Shown: positions 25,887 to 33,641 of the stretch, one piece after another | Position numbering within the stretch: position 1 is the stretch's first letter | Layout of the letters: each line of letters begins with the position of its first letter | NCBI RefSeq assembly: GCF_900090225.1 | Contig: NZ_FMHY01000002.1 | Span: 5,270,001 to 5,334,000 of the forward strand | From: Micromonospora eburnea | GTDB taxonomy: Bacteria; Actinomycetota; Actinomycetes; Mycobacteriales; Micromonosporaceae | Reading direction: 5' to 3' | Length of the DNA stretch: 64,000 bases | Position numbers and translations under genes: made by a program | The notes under the pieces: generated by a model | Told to the model about the DNA's origin: nothing | Databases searched by the model: none | The model's input: only the letters and a program-made list of their open reading frames with translations

Positions 25887-28109
25887 TCAGCGCGGAAAGA
25901 CCTCGAACTTGGGGGACTTGTCGGTCGCGGACGGCGGCACCCGGTAGTGGTGGAGAGTGAAACCCATGATCTCGCGGAAGGCCGGCGCGGCGAGCGCGCT
26001 ACCCTCGCCGCCCGGGCTCCACACGAAGACCGCCACCACGTACCTCGGCTTCTCCGCCGGCGCCATCCCGATGAACGAGCCGACCGCGCCGGGCTGGAGC
26101 TTGCCGTCGACGTACCGCGACCCGGTGCCGGTCTTGCCGGCCACCCGGTAGCCGGGGACGGCGGCGGCCAGGCCGGTGGCCCGCTCGCCGGGGCCGTTGT
26201 CGATCGTGGTGACCGCCTCCAGCATGCGCCGCAGCGCGGTCGCGTTCTGCGGGCTGAGCACCGGCCAGGTACGCGGGGCGGCGGCCGGGGTCTGCTTCCC
26301 CTCCGGATCGATCGTCGCCTTGACCAGGTGCGGCTGGACGTACGTCCCGTCGTTGGCGATCGCGGCGTACGCGGCGGCCATCTGCAACGGGGTGGCGTCC
26401 ACGCTGTGCCCGATCGGCACCGACCCGTACGACGAGCCGCTCCACTCGTTGGCGGGAAGCAACCGCCCGGCGGCCTCCCCGGGCATGCCCTCGCCGGTGC
26501 GCTGCCCCAACCCGAACCGCTTCTGGTAGTCGATCAGGCGGTCCGGGCCCAGCTTCTCGGCGATCTCGATCGTCCCGACGTTGGACGAGAACGCCAGCAT
26601 GCCGGGGATGCTCATCCGCTGCCCGTTGGCCGGGTGGGTGTCCTTGAAGACCACGCCACCCCTGGTGATCGTGTTGGCCACCGGGAAGACGGTGTCCGGG
26701 GTGATCACCCCCTCCTGGAGGGCGGCGCCGTAGGTGATCGCCTTGTGGATCGAGCCGGGGTCGACCACGAAGCTGGTGGCCGCGTCCTCCCGGTCGGCCG
26801 GCGAGTTGACCTTCGTCGGGGCGGCCGTGCTGTAACCGGGGTAGCTCACCTGGGCCAGCACCTCACCGGAGGACGGTTCCAGGATCACCGCCGCGCCGAC
26901 GCTGTTGCGGGTCTGGGCCATCTGGGTGGACAGGATGCGCTGAGCCTGGAACTGCAGGTCACGGTCGAGGGTCAACGCCAGCGAGCTGCCCGGCTTCGGC
27001 GGCGTGGTCTCGCTGAAGCCGCCGGGGATCGGCGCGGCCAGGTCCCCCCGCCCTGACTCGTACCGCTTCCGGCCGGGCTGCCCCCGCAGCAGGTCGTCGT
27101 ACTTCGCCTCCAGGCCCTCCAACCCGATCATGTCCTGGCTGACGAAGCCGAGCAGGTTGGCGGCCAGGTCGCCGCCGGGCACCTCGCGCCGCTCGTCCCG
27201 GTGCGTGCCGATCCCGGCCAGCTCCAGCGCCATGATCTGCTTGGCCTTGTCGATGGGGACGCCACGGGCCAGGTACTCGAACCGGGACTTGATGGAGGTG
27301 CCGGGGAGGGTGCGCTCCTTCATCCGGTCGGCCAGGTCGGAGGCCGGCACCCCGAGCAGCGGGGAGAGCAGCTTCGCGGTGGCCACCCGGTCCTTGACCT
27401 TGGGCGGGTCGGCGTAGACGTAGCGCGCCTCGATGCTGTGCGCCAGCGGGGCGCCGGTCCGGTCGTAGATGGTGCCCCGCGGGGCCGGCAGCTCGACCAC
27501 GGTGAGCCGGTTGACGAGCCCGCCGTCGGCGAACGCCGGGGTGTCCACGGTCTGGAGGTAGACCAGCCGGATGCCGATGGTGGTGAAGAGCGCCAGCGCG
27601 AGCAGCGTGCCGAGCCGCAGCCGGCGGCGCGGGTCGGCGAGCTTCGGCGGGCGGCGCTTCTTGCGGACCGGCCGCCGGGCGGCGGGCCGCTCCGGGCGGC
27701 GCGGGCCGGGCCGGCGCCCCGGCGGCACCTCGTCGTCGTCGAACGGCTCCCGCACCGGCCGGGCCGACACGGTCCGCACCACACCGCCCCGGGCGCCCGC
27801 GGGAGCCTCCCGGCGGCCGGTGCGGGCCGCCCCGGACCGACCGCCGTCGAGCACCTGCAAGGCCGGGCGGAACGGGTCGCCGGAGCGGCCGCCGCGCGGG
27901 GTACGCCGCTGCTCGGCGCCGCCGACTCCGGTCCGGGCCGTGCCGCCGCCCTCCCGGATGGTCCGCCCCCGGGGCGTGTACGCGCGCGCGTCGGAGATCC
28001 CGCCGACCCCCGGCTCACCGGAGCGGGGGTCGGTGCCCCGGCCGTCCCGCGACGAGCCGCGCCGGGAGCCCATGGCGTCCCGGCGCGGTTCCTCCGATCT
28101 CGGCGGCAC
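25887..28109 (-). CDS. ftsI: Division-specific transpeptidase FtsI (class B PBP)
   Basis: 740 residues. A ~190-residue basic, Pro/Gly-rich cytoplasmic tail precedes one membrane helix (LGTLLALALFTTIGIRLVYLQ). The dimerisation domain begins RLTVVELPAPRGTIYDRTGAPLAHS. Transpeptidase motifs: SIHK (serine nucleophile), SSN in AFSSNVGTIEIAEK, and KTGTGSRY. The GTG follows GGAGG seven bases upstream and lies four bases after the ftsL stop. The N-terminal extension is unusually long but common in actinomycetes. Confidence 0.97.
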   Translation of the reverse strand: MPPRSEEPRRDAMGSRRGSSRDGRGTDPRSGEPGVGGISDARAYTPRGRTIREGGGTARTGVGGAEQRRTPRGGRSGDPFRPALQVLDGGRSGAARTGRREAPAGARGGVVRTVSARPVREPFDDDEVPPGRRPGPRRPERPAARRPVRKKRRPPKLADPRRRLRLGTLLALALFTTIGIRLVYLQTVDTPAFADGGLVNRLTVVELPAPRGTIYDRTGAPLAHSIEARYVYADPPKVKDRVATAKLLSPLLGVPASDLADRMKERTLPGTSIKSRFEYLARGVPIDKAKQIMALELAGIGTHRDERREVPGGDLAANLLGFVSQDMIGLEGLEAKYDDLLRGQPGRKRYESGRGDLAAPIPGGFSETTPPKPGSSLALTLDRDLQFQAQRILSTQMAQTRNSVGAAVILEPSSGEVLAQVSYPGYSTAAPTKVNSPADREDAATSFVVDPGSIHKAITYGAALQEGVITPDTVFPVANTITRGGVVFKDTHPANGQRMSIPGMLAFSSNVGTIEIAEKLGPDRLIDYQKRFGLGQRTGEGMPGEAAGRLLPANEWSGSSYGSVPIGHSVDATPLQMAAAYAAIANDGTYVQPHLVKATIDPEGKQTPAAAPRTWPVLSPQNATALRRMLEAVTTIDNGPGERATGLAAAVPGYRVAGKTGTGSRYVDGKLQPGAVGSFIGMAPAEKPRYVVAVFVWSPGGEGSALAAPAFREIMGFTLHHYRVPPSATDKSPKFEVFPR

Positions 28110-28112
28110 TGC

Positions 28113-28709
28113 TCAGCCTCCGTTGCCCTGCTGGCTGGTGATGGCCGGCGCGCTCTCCGCCGGCTGCGGCACGCCGATGACCTTCCCGTCCGGCAGCCGG
28201 ATGTACGCCAGCTCGCCCGACTCGACCAGACCGAGCTTGCGGGCGTTGGCGGTCAGGTTGCCCGGGGCCTTCTGGTCCGCGATCTCCTTCTCCAACTGCT
28301 GCTGGTCGACGTCGAGCTTGGCCTGCTGCTGCTGCAGCCGCTCCAGCTTGAACGCGTTCTCGTTGATCTTCGTGTTGACCGCCAGGATGCCGAGCACCCC
28401 GCCGACCACCAGCACCAGGATCAGGCCGACGAACGGCGCCTGGGGCACGGACACCGGCGGCGGCGGGGCGACCCGCAGCCGCGGCGTCGACGTACCGGTC
28501 TTCCGGGTCCGCTCGGCCGGTCGCAGTGCCGCGCTGCCCTGGGTGGGGAACTCGCGCGCCCCCCGGGCGCGAGTCTCCTCCCGGCGGTCGAGCCGGTCGG
28601 CCCCCGCCGTGGTCGCGGCCCGTGTGGTGCGCTGCGCCGTGGTCCGGCCCCCCGACCGCGGTGCGCGCTGCCCGACGGCGTCCCGGCCGTCGCGCTGATT
28701 GACGTTCAT
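28113..28709 (-). CDS. ftsL: FtsL-like divisome protein
   Basis: 198 residues: basic disordered N-terminus of about 90 residues, one helix (APFVGLILVLVVGGVLGILAVN), then a leucine-zipper coiled coil (INENAFKLERLQQQQAKLDVDQQQLEKEIADQ) and a short C-terminal segment LGLVESGELAYIRLPDGKVIG. Topology and position between rsmH and ftsI fit FtsL. The ATG overlaps the rsmH stop. Confidence 0.9.
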   Translation of the reverse strand: MNVNQRDGRDAVGQRAPRSGGRTTAQRTTRAATTAGADRLDRREETRARGAREFPTQGSAALRPAERTRKTGTSTPRLRVAPPPPVSVPQAPFVGLILVLVVGGVLGILAVNTKINENAFKLERLQQQQAKLDVDQQQLEKEIADQKAPGNLTANARKLGLVESGELAYIRLPDGKVIGVPQPAESAPAITSQQGNGG

Positions 28710-29815
28710 GTTCCCTCCCCCTCTTCGTCCGTCCCGTTGCCGTCCACCGGGGCCGAGCGGGGATCCGAACCGGATCCCGGCGACCCTGTCCCCGGTTGGT
28801 GCATCGCCTTCACCCGGCGGCGGTACCGTTCGCGGTCGGTACGCCTCTGCCGGGCCGCCTCCGGGTCGAGCCGCTCGGCGGCCCGCAGCCGCACCGAGGC
28901 GGCCCGCGGGTTTGCGGCGACCTCCGCCTCGCCGGGAAGCTCGGCGCCCCGGCTGAGCAGCCGGAACGTCGGGCCCGACCCGGGCAGTTCGACCGGAAGG
29001 TCGACCGGGCCCTTGCTACGGACCCGGTCGGCGAGCGCCTGCTTGGTGAGCCGGTCCTCCAACGAGTGGTAGGACAGGATCACCGCGCGACCGCCCACGG
29101 CGAGTTTGTCGAGCGCGGCCGGCAGCGCCGTCTCCAGCGCTGCCAGTTCCCGGTTTACCTCGATACGTAAAGCCTGAAACGTTCTCTTTGCCGGGTGTCC
29201 CCCGGTTCGTCGGGCTGGTGCCGGAATGCTCTCCCGAACCAGCTCGGCCAGTCGCGCCGACGAGGTGATCCGGCCCCGCTCGCGCTCCCGGATGATCGCC
29301 GAGGCGATCTTCCCGGCGAACTTCTCCTCGCCGTACACCCTCAACACCCGGGCCAGCTCCGGGTGGGAGTAGGTGTTGACCACCTCCTCGGCGGTCACCC
29401 CCCGGGTCTGGTCCATCCGCATGTCCAGCGGCGCGTCCTGCGCGTACGCGAACCCGCGGTCGGGCGCGTCGAGTTGCAGCGACGACACGCCCAGGTCGAA
29501 CAGGATCCCGTCGATCGCCGGATACCCGAGCCGGTGCAGCACATCGGGCAGCTCGTCGTAGACGGCGTGCTCCAGGTGGATCCGGTCGGCGAAACGGGCC
29601 AGCCGGACCCGCGCGTGGGCCAGGGCCTCGGTGTCCCGGTCCAGGCCGATCAGCACCGTGTTCGGGTGCGCGGCCAGCACCGCCTCGGCGTGCCCGGCCA
29701 GGCCCAGCGTCGCGTCGACGTGCACGGTACGTCGGTTCCGCCCCAGCGCGGGGGCCAGCAACTCGAGACACCGCTCAAGCAGCACCGGCACGTGCGTGCC
29801 GCGTAGCTCCCCCAT
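28706..29815 (-). CDS. rsmH: 16S rRNA m4C1402 methyltransferase
   Basis: SAM-dependent enzyme methylating C1402 of 16S rRNA. 369 residues: THVPVLLERCLELL, VDATLGLAGHAEAVL (SAM loop), GLDRDTEALAHA, DGILFDLGVSSLQLD, DMRMDQ, FAGKIASAIIRER, and VISYHSLEDR with KRTFQALRIEVN. ATG at 29815 follows GGTGGGGG; another in-frame ATG 12 codons earlier (29851) is possible. The C-terminal 40 residues are basic and extend past the core fold. Confidence 0.96.
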   Translation of the reverse strand: MGELRGTHVPVLLERCLELLAPALGRNRRTVHVDATLGLAGHAEAVLAAHPNTVLIGLDRDTEALAHARVRLARFADRIHLEHAVYDELPDVLHRLGYPAIDGILFDLGVSSLQLDAPDRGFAYAQDAPLDMRMDQTRGVTAEEVVNTYSHPELARVLRVYGEEKFAGKIASAIIRERERGRITSSARLAELVRESIPAPARRTGGHPAKRTFQALRIEVNRELAALETALPAALDKLAVGGRAVILSYHSLEDRLTKQALADRVRSKGPVDLPVELPGSGPTFRLLSRGAELPGEAEVAANPRAASVRLRAAERLDPEAARQRRTDRERYRRRVKAMHQPGTGSPGSGSDPRSAPVDGNGTDEEGEGT

Positions 29816-30022
29816 GTCGACCCCCACCGGTTGAAACCAACTTCCGTCCATGTCGCGTCCGTCGTCGCCACGACGCCCCGCCGTACCGCCAGATCCCCAT
29901 CCGCTCCCCGCCCGCCGGAGGCCGCGGCCCTCCGATCGGATCGTGCGCCTGGCACCGGGGAAGGGGCGCCAGGAACTCGAAAGCGGCTGGAGATCTCGCA
30001 GTACGTCGGGCGTCGTCACGCC

Positions 30023-30454
30023 CTACAGACCGCCGGGCAGCACCCCCTCCTCGATGTCGGCGAAGTCGTCTTCACTCTCCGCGAGGTAGGCCTCCCAGGC
30101 CGCCCTGTCCCAGATCTCCACCCGGGTGCTCGCGCCGATCACGACCAGGTCGCGCTCCAGCGCGGCGTACGAGCGCAGGTGCGCGGGGATGGTTACCCGC
30201 CCCTGCTTGTCCGGCACCTCGTCGTGGGCGCTGGCGAAGAAGACCCGGCTGTACGCGCGGGCCGCCTTGCTCGTCATCGGCTGCGCGCGCAACTGGTCCG
30301 CGATCCGCTGGAACTCGGGCATCGGGAAGACGTAGAGGCAGCGCTCCTGCCCTTTGGTGATCACGACACCCCCCGCCAGCTCATCCCGGAACTTCGCCGG
30401 AAGGATCAACCGGCCTTTGTCGTCCAGGCGCGGAGTGTGGGTGCCGAGAAACAT
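30023..30454 (-). CDS. mraZ: Transcriptional regulator MraZ
   Basis: 143 residues with two SpoVT/AbrB-like halves: MFLGTHTPRLDDKGRLILPAKFRDEL and VPDKQGRVTIPAHLRSYA, each with the DXXGR loop. MraZ oligomerises in a ring and represses the dcw promoter. The ATG follows GCGAGGGGGTTGGGCCG. Three GTGG boxes at 10-bp spacing overlap its promoter. A 207-base gap separates it from rsmH, with only weak GC-rich inverted repeats seen there. Confidence 0.97.
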   Translation of the reverse strand: MFLGTHTPRLDDKGRLILPAKFRDELAGGVVITKGQERCLYVFPMPEFQRIADQLRAQPMTSKAARAYSRVFFASAHDEVPDKQGRVTIPAHLRSYAALERDLVVIGASTRVEIWDRAAWEAYLAESEDDFADIEEGVLPGGL

Positions 30455-30540
30455 CGGCCCAACCCCCTCGCCCTGAGCGGCGTTCGCGGCGCCGCTGACC
30501 CCCCGGGCCGGTGTGGCCCTCCCGGCCTCACCATCGCGCC

Positions 30541-30570
30541 CCACTCTACTCCACTTCCCTCCACCTGCAA
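30541..30570 (-). promoter_or_regulatory. mraZ promoter overlapped by MraZ boxes
   Basis: On the minus strand the motif RGTGG occurs three times at exact 10-bp spacing (plus-strand CCAC at 30541, 30551, 30561), with a degenerate fourth at 30531. Direct repeats with 5-bp spacers are the known MraZ operator design. TTGCAG and TAGAGT with a 16-base spacer overlap the boxes, fitting autorepression. Confidence 0.7.
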
Positions 30571-30602
30571 CCGGAAACGCCCGCGCGGCGTGGCGTTTTC
30601 GG
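30571..30602. promoter_or_regulatory. Inverted repeat in the centre of the mraZ/murT divergent region
   Basis: CCGGAAACGCC (30571-30581) faces GGCGTTTTCGG (30592-30602), an 11-bp inverted repeat with one mismatch. It separates the mraZ boxes from the mirrored GTGG cluster at 30627, so the region is roughly symmetric. Confidence 0.5.
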
Positions 30603-30626
30603 TCGCAAAAGCGCACGTCAAAGGGG

Positions 30627-30640
30627 GTGGAGTGGAGTGG
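30627..30640 (+). promoter_or_regulatory. Mirrored GTGG box cluster facing murT-gatD
   Basis: GTGGA is repeated at 30627, 30632 and 30637 on the plus strand, so two copies are 10 bp apart. It is oriented toward murT, opposite to the mraZ boxes. A possible second MraZ site; the binding is inferred only. Confidence 0.35.
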
Positions 30641-30781
30641 AGGGCGGCGGTGGCCCCCGGGGCGCGTCCGCTACCCGACATAGATCGACTCCATCCGGGC
30701 GAAGGCGTGTTGGCCGTCCGCCGGGCGCTCCCACCCGAACGGTCCGCCGTCGGCAACGATCCGGCGGCCGCCGGGGTCCGG

Positions 30782-30787
30782 TAACCT
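30782..30787 (+). promoter_or_regulatory. -10-like hexamer of murT (leaderless promoter)
   Basis: TAACCT lies seven bases before the GTG at 30795, spacing expected for a leaderless mRNA. No clear -35 is seen. Confidence 0.5.
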
Positions 30788-30794
30788 CGCTCGC

Positions 30795-32057
30795 GTGACG
30801 GACGCGAAAATGCCCCTGCGGGCGAAGGTGGCCAGCTCCGTGTCGCGCACCGCGGCGGCGCTGTCCCGGGCCGCGGGTCGTGGCGACGGCTCGGTGATCG
30901 GCGGCTGGATCGGCCTCAAGATCGACCCTGACCTGCTCGCGCACCTGTCGGCCGGCCGCGCCATCGCGCTGGTGTCCGGCACCAACGGCAAGACCACCAC
31001 GACCCGGCTCACCACCGCCGCCGTCGGCGTGCTCGGCCGCGTCGCGACCAACTCCTTCGGCGCCAACATGCCCACCGGCCACACCTCGGCCCTGGCCAAG
31101 GCCGGCAGCACCCCGTACGCCGTGCTGGAGGTCGACGAGCACTACCTCGCGCAGGTGCTGGAGGCCACCGACCCGCACGTGGTGGCCCTGCTCAACCTCT
31201 CCCGCGACCAGCTCGACCGGGCCAAGGAGGTCGCCATGATGGCGCAGCTCTGGCGCACCGCGCTGGTCCGGCACCCCGAGGTCCGGGTGGTCGCCAACGC
31301 CGACGACCCGATGGTGGTCTGGGCCGCCACACCGCCCGCCGACCCGGCCCAGGGCCACACCCCGCCGCACGTCACCTGGTTCAGCGCCGGCCAGCGCTGG
31401 CACGACGACTCGTGGGTCTGCCCCGAGTGCAGCTCCACCATCCAGCGCTCCGGCGAGCAGTGGTGGTGCACCGGCTGCCACCTGCGTCGCCCGCAGCCGC
31501 AGTGGACCGTCGAGGAGGACGGCGTGCTCGACCCGAGCGGCGCCTGGCACAAGGTGCAGCTCCAGCTCCCCGGCAAGGTCAACGTGGGCAACGCGGCCAC
31601 CGCCCTCGCGGTCGCCGCCGAGTTCGGCGTACGGCCGGTGGACGCGGTCTCCCGGCTCGCCGCCGTCACCTCGGTCGCCGGCCGCTACGCGCAGGTCGAC
31701 CGGGACGGGCGCAACATCCGGCTGCTACTGGCCAAGAACCCGGCCAGCTGGCTGGAGGCGTTCGACATGGCCGACGTGGAACCCACCCTGCTCTCCATCA
31801 ACGCGCGCGACCCCGACGGGCTGGACACCTCCTGGCTCTACGACGTCGACTTCGCGCCGCTGCGCGGCCGTCAGGTCCTGATCACCGGCGACCGGGCGTA
31901 CGACCTCGCCGTCCGGCTCGACGTCAACGGCGTGCCGTTCCAGCACGTACGCAGCTTCGAAGAAGCGGTCCGGTCGGTGCCACCGGGCCGGCTGGAGGTC
32001 ATCGCCAACTACACCGCCTTCCAGGACATCCGAGCGGAGCTGGACCGTGTCAACTGA
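30795..32057 (+). CDS. murT: Lipid II isoglutaminyl synthase, Mur-ligase-like subunit MurT
   Basis: 420 residues. Central Mur-ligase ATP site ALVSGTNGKTTTTRLTTAAV, then NSFGANMPTGH, LEVDEHYL, NLSRDQLDR and a Cys4 zinc ribbon CPEC…CTGC near residues 212-234, a MurT hallmark. The C-terminal DUF1727 domain includes ARDPDGLDTSWLYDVDF with the Asp used in the amidation complex. With GatD it amidates D-Glu of lipid II to D-isoGln. GTG at 30795 is chosen from the leaderless promoter spacing. Confidence 0.96.
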   Translation: MTDAKMPLRAKVASSVSRTAAALSRAAGRGDGSVIGGWIGLKIDPDLLAHLSAGRAIALVSGTNGKTTTTRLTTAAVGVLGRVATNSFGANMPTGHTSALAKAGSTPYAVLEVDEHYLAQVLEATDPHVVALLNLSRDQLDRAKEVAMMAQLWRTALVRHPEVRVVANADDPMVVWAATPPADPAQGHTPPHVTWFSAGQRWHDDSWVCPECSSTIQRSGEQWWCTGCHLRRPQPQWTVEEDGVLDPSGAWHKVQLQLPGKVNVGNAATALAVAAEFGVRPVDAVSRLAAVTSVAGRYAQVDRDGRNIRLLLAKNPASWLEAFDMADVEPTLLSINARDPDGLDTSWLYDVDFAPLRGRQVLITGDRAYDLAVRLDVNGVPFQHVRSFEEAVRSVPPGRLEVIANYTAFQDIRAELDRVN

Positions 32058-32769
32058 GAGCGTGCGCATCGTCTGGGTCTACCCCGACCTGCTGTCCACC
32101 TATGGCGACCGGGGCAATGCCCTGATCCTGGCCCGGCGGGCCCAGCTGCGCGGCATGCCGGTCGAGGTGCTGGAGGTCCGCTCCGACCAGCGGCTGCCCG
32201 CCACCGCCGACATCTACCTGATCGGCGGCGGCGAGGACGGCCCGCAGGCGCTGGGCGCGCAGCGACTGCTCGCCGACGGCGGCCTGCACCGGGCGGTGGC
32301 CCAGGGCTCGGTGGTGTTCGGCGTCTGCGCCGGCTACCAGCTCCTCGGCACCTCCTTCTTCGCCAAGGGCACCAAGTGCGCCGGGCTGGAGCTGCTGGAC
32401 ATCTCCTCCGACCGGGGCCCCTCCCGGGCCGTCGGAGAGCTGGCCGGCGACGTCGACGGGCGGCTGGGCATCCCGTACCTGACCGGCTTCGAGAACCACG
32501 GCGGGCGGACCCACCTCGGACCCGGGGTGTCGCCGCTGGCCCGGGTCACGGCCGGGGTCGGCAACGACGGGGTGACCGAGGGCGCCTGGCGGGGCAAGCT
32601 GCTCGGCACCTACTCGCACGGCCCGGCGCTGGCCCGCAACCCGGCCCTGGCCGACCTGCTGCTGCGCTGGGCGACCGGCATCCACCAGCTTCCCGCGATC
32701 GACGACACCTGGGCCGACCGGCTCCGGTCCGAGCGTCGCGCCGCGGTGGCCGCCGCCGCCCGGGTGTGA
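32047..32769 (+). CDS. gatD: Lipid II isoglutaminyl synthase, glutaminase subunit GatD
   Basis: 240-residue class I glutamine amidotransferase-like subunit supplying ammonia to MurT. The nucleophile is Cys in VVFGVCAGYQLLG; the catalytic His is in GTYSHGPALARNP. YLIGGGEDGPQ binds substrate. Starts with GTG 11 bases inside the end of murT, so the two are cotranslated in a fixed ratio. Confidence 0.96.
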   Translation: MSTESVRIVWVYPDLLSTYGDRGNALILARRAQLRGMPVEVLEVRSDQRLPATADIYLIGGGEDGPQALGAQRLLADGGLHRAVAQGSVVFGVCAGYQLLGTSFFAKGTKCAGLELLDISSDRGPSRAVGELAGDVDGRLGIPYLTGFENHGGRTHLGPGVSPLARVTAGVGNDGVTEGAWRGKLLGTYSHGPALARNPALADLLLRWATGIHQLPAIDDTWADRLRSERRAAVAAAARV

Positions 32770-33467
32770 CCCCCACCGCCCGGCGGCCAGCCGCGGGCCG
32801 GTTCGCCGCGCTGCTCCGGCAGCCGTCCGCGCGCCGGTTCGGGCTGCTGCTCCTGCTGCTCGCCGGGTGCGGGGTGGCCCTGCTGCTGGTGCCCCGACCG
32901 GACCCGGCCGACCTGCCCCGGCTCGCCCTCTCCCTCGGCGGGTACGCCCCGGTCGCGGCAGTCCTGGGCGGGGCGTTGCTGATGGTGGCGCTGGTCCCGC
33001 GTACCTTGGTCACGCTCGCCGCGGGCGCGATCTTCGGCCCGCTGGCGGGCACCGCGTACGCCCTCGGCGCGGCGCTGCTCGCGGCGGCGCTCGGCTTCAC
33101 GGTCGGCCGCCTGCTGGGCCGGCAGTTCGTGGCCGAGCGGGTCCGCGGTCGGCTGGCCCGACTGGACGGCTGGTTCGCCCGGCAGAGCGTACTCGGGGTG
33201 ATCACCGTACGGCTGCTGCCGATCGCCGGGTTCGGGCTGGTCAGCTACGGCTACGGCACCACCGGGGCGCGGCTGCTGCCGTTCCTGGCCGGCAGCGTGA
33301 TCGCCGCCGTCCCCACCGCCGTCGGGTACGCGGCGATCGGCGCGGCCGTCACCTCCCCCGGCCAGATCAACTGGTACGCGGCCGCACCGGCCGGCCTCGG
33401 CCTGATCGCCAGCGTGTTCATCATCCGCACGTGGTGGCGCGCCGAGCGCCGGCCGGCCCCGAGCTGA
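32766..33467 (+). CDS. TVP38/TMEM64 family membrane protein
   Basis: 233 residues with about five membrane segments. The SNARE-associated/DedA-like core is visible: VAAVLGGALLMVALVPRTLVTLAAGAIFGPLAGTAYALGAALLAAALGFTVGRLLGR, then the reentrant-type motif VRLLPIAGFGLVSYGYGTTGARLLPFLAGSVIAAVPT. Relatives are proposed lipid scramblases or carrier transporters. GTG overlaps the gatD stop (GTGA), extending the murT-gatD operon; a role in undecaprenyl-phosphate handling is a guess from context. Confidence 0.88.
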   Translation: MTPTARRPAAGRFAALLRQPSARRFGLLLLLLAGCGVALLLVPRPDPADLPRLALSLGGYAPVAAVLGGALLMVALVPRTLVTLAAGAIFGPLAGTAYALGAALLAAALGFTVGRLLGRQFVAERVRGRLARLDGWFARQSVLGVITVRLLPIAGFGLVSYGYGTTGARLLPFLAGSVIAAVPTAVGYAAIGAAVTSPGQINWYAAAPAGLGLIASVFIIRTWWRAERRPAPS

Positions 33468-33527
33468 GAGCAGCGCATCGGCTCGAAAGCGGCACCGGGC
33501 ACACCTGCCCACCCGAGCGCCCAAGTG

Positions 33528-33573
33528 CACGGAAAGAGTGGCCATCCTTCGCGGAATGGCCACTCTTTCCGTG
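33528..33573. terminator. Long bidirectional terminator hairpin
   Basis: An 18-bp perfect stem (33528-33545 with 33556-33573; CACGGAAAGAGTGGCCAT arm) closes a 10-base loop with TTCG. It lies between the convergent TVP38-like and leuS genes, so it can end both transcripts. The remainder of the 174-base gap shows nothing else. Confidence 0.8.
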
Positions 33574-33641
33574 AAACCGCGCGAACGCCCCGCGGCCGCG
33601 CTCCCCGGCACGCGGGCCGGGGTGCGCGAGCGCGCGGCGGG

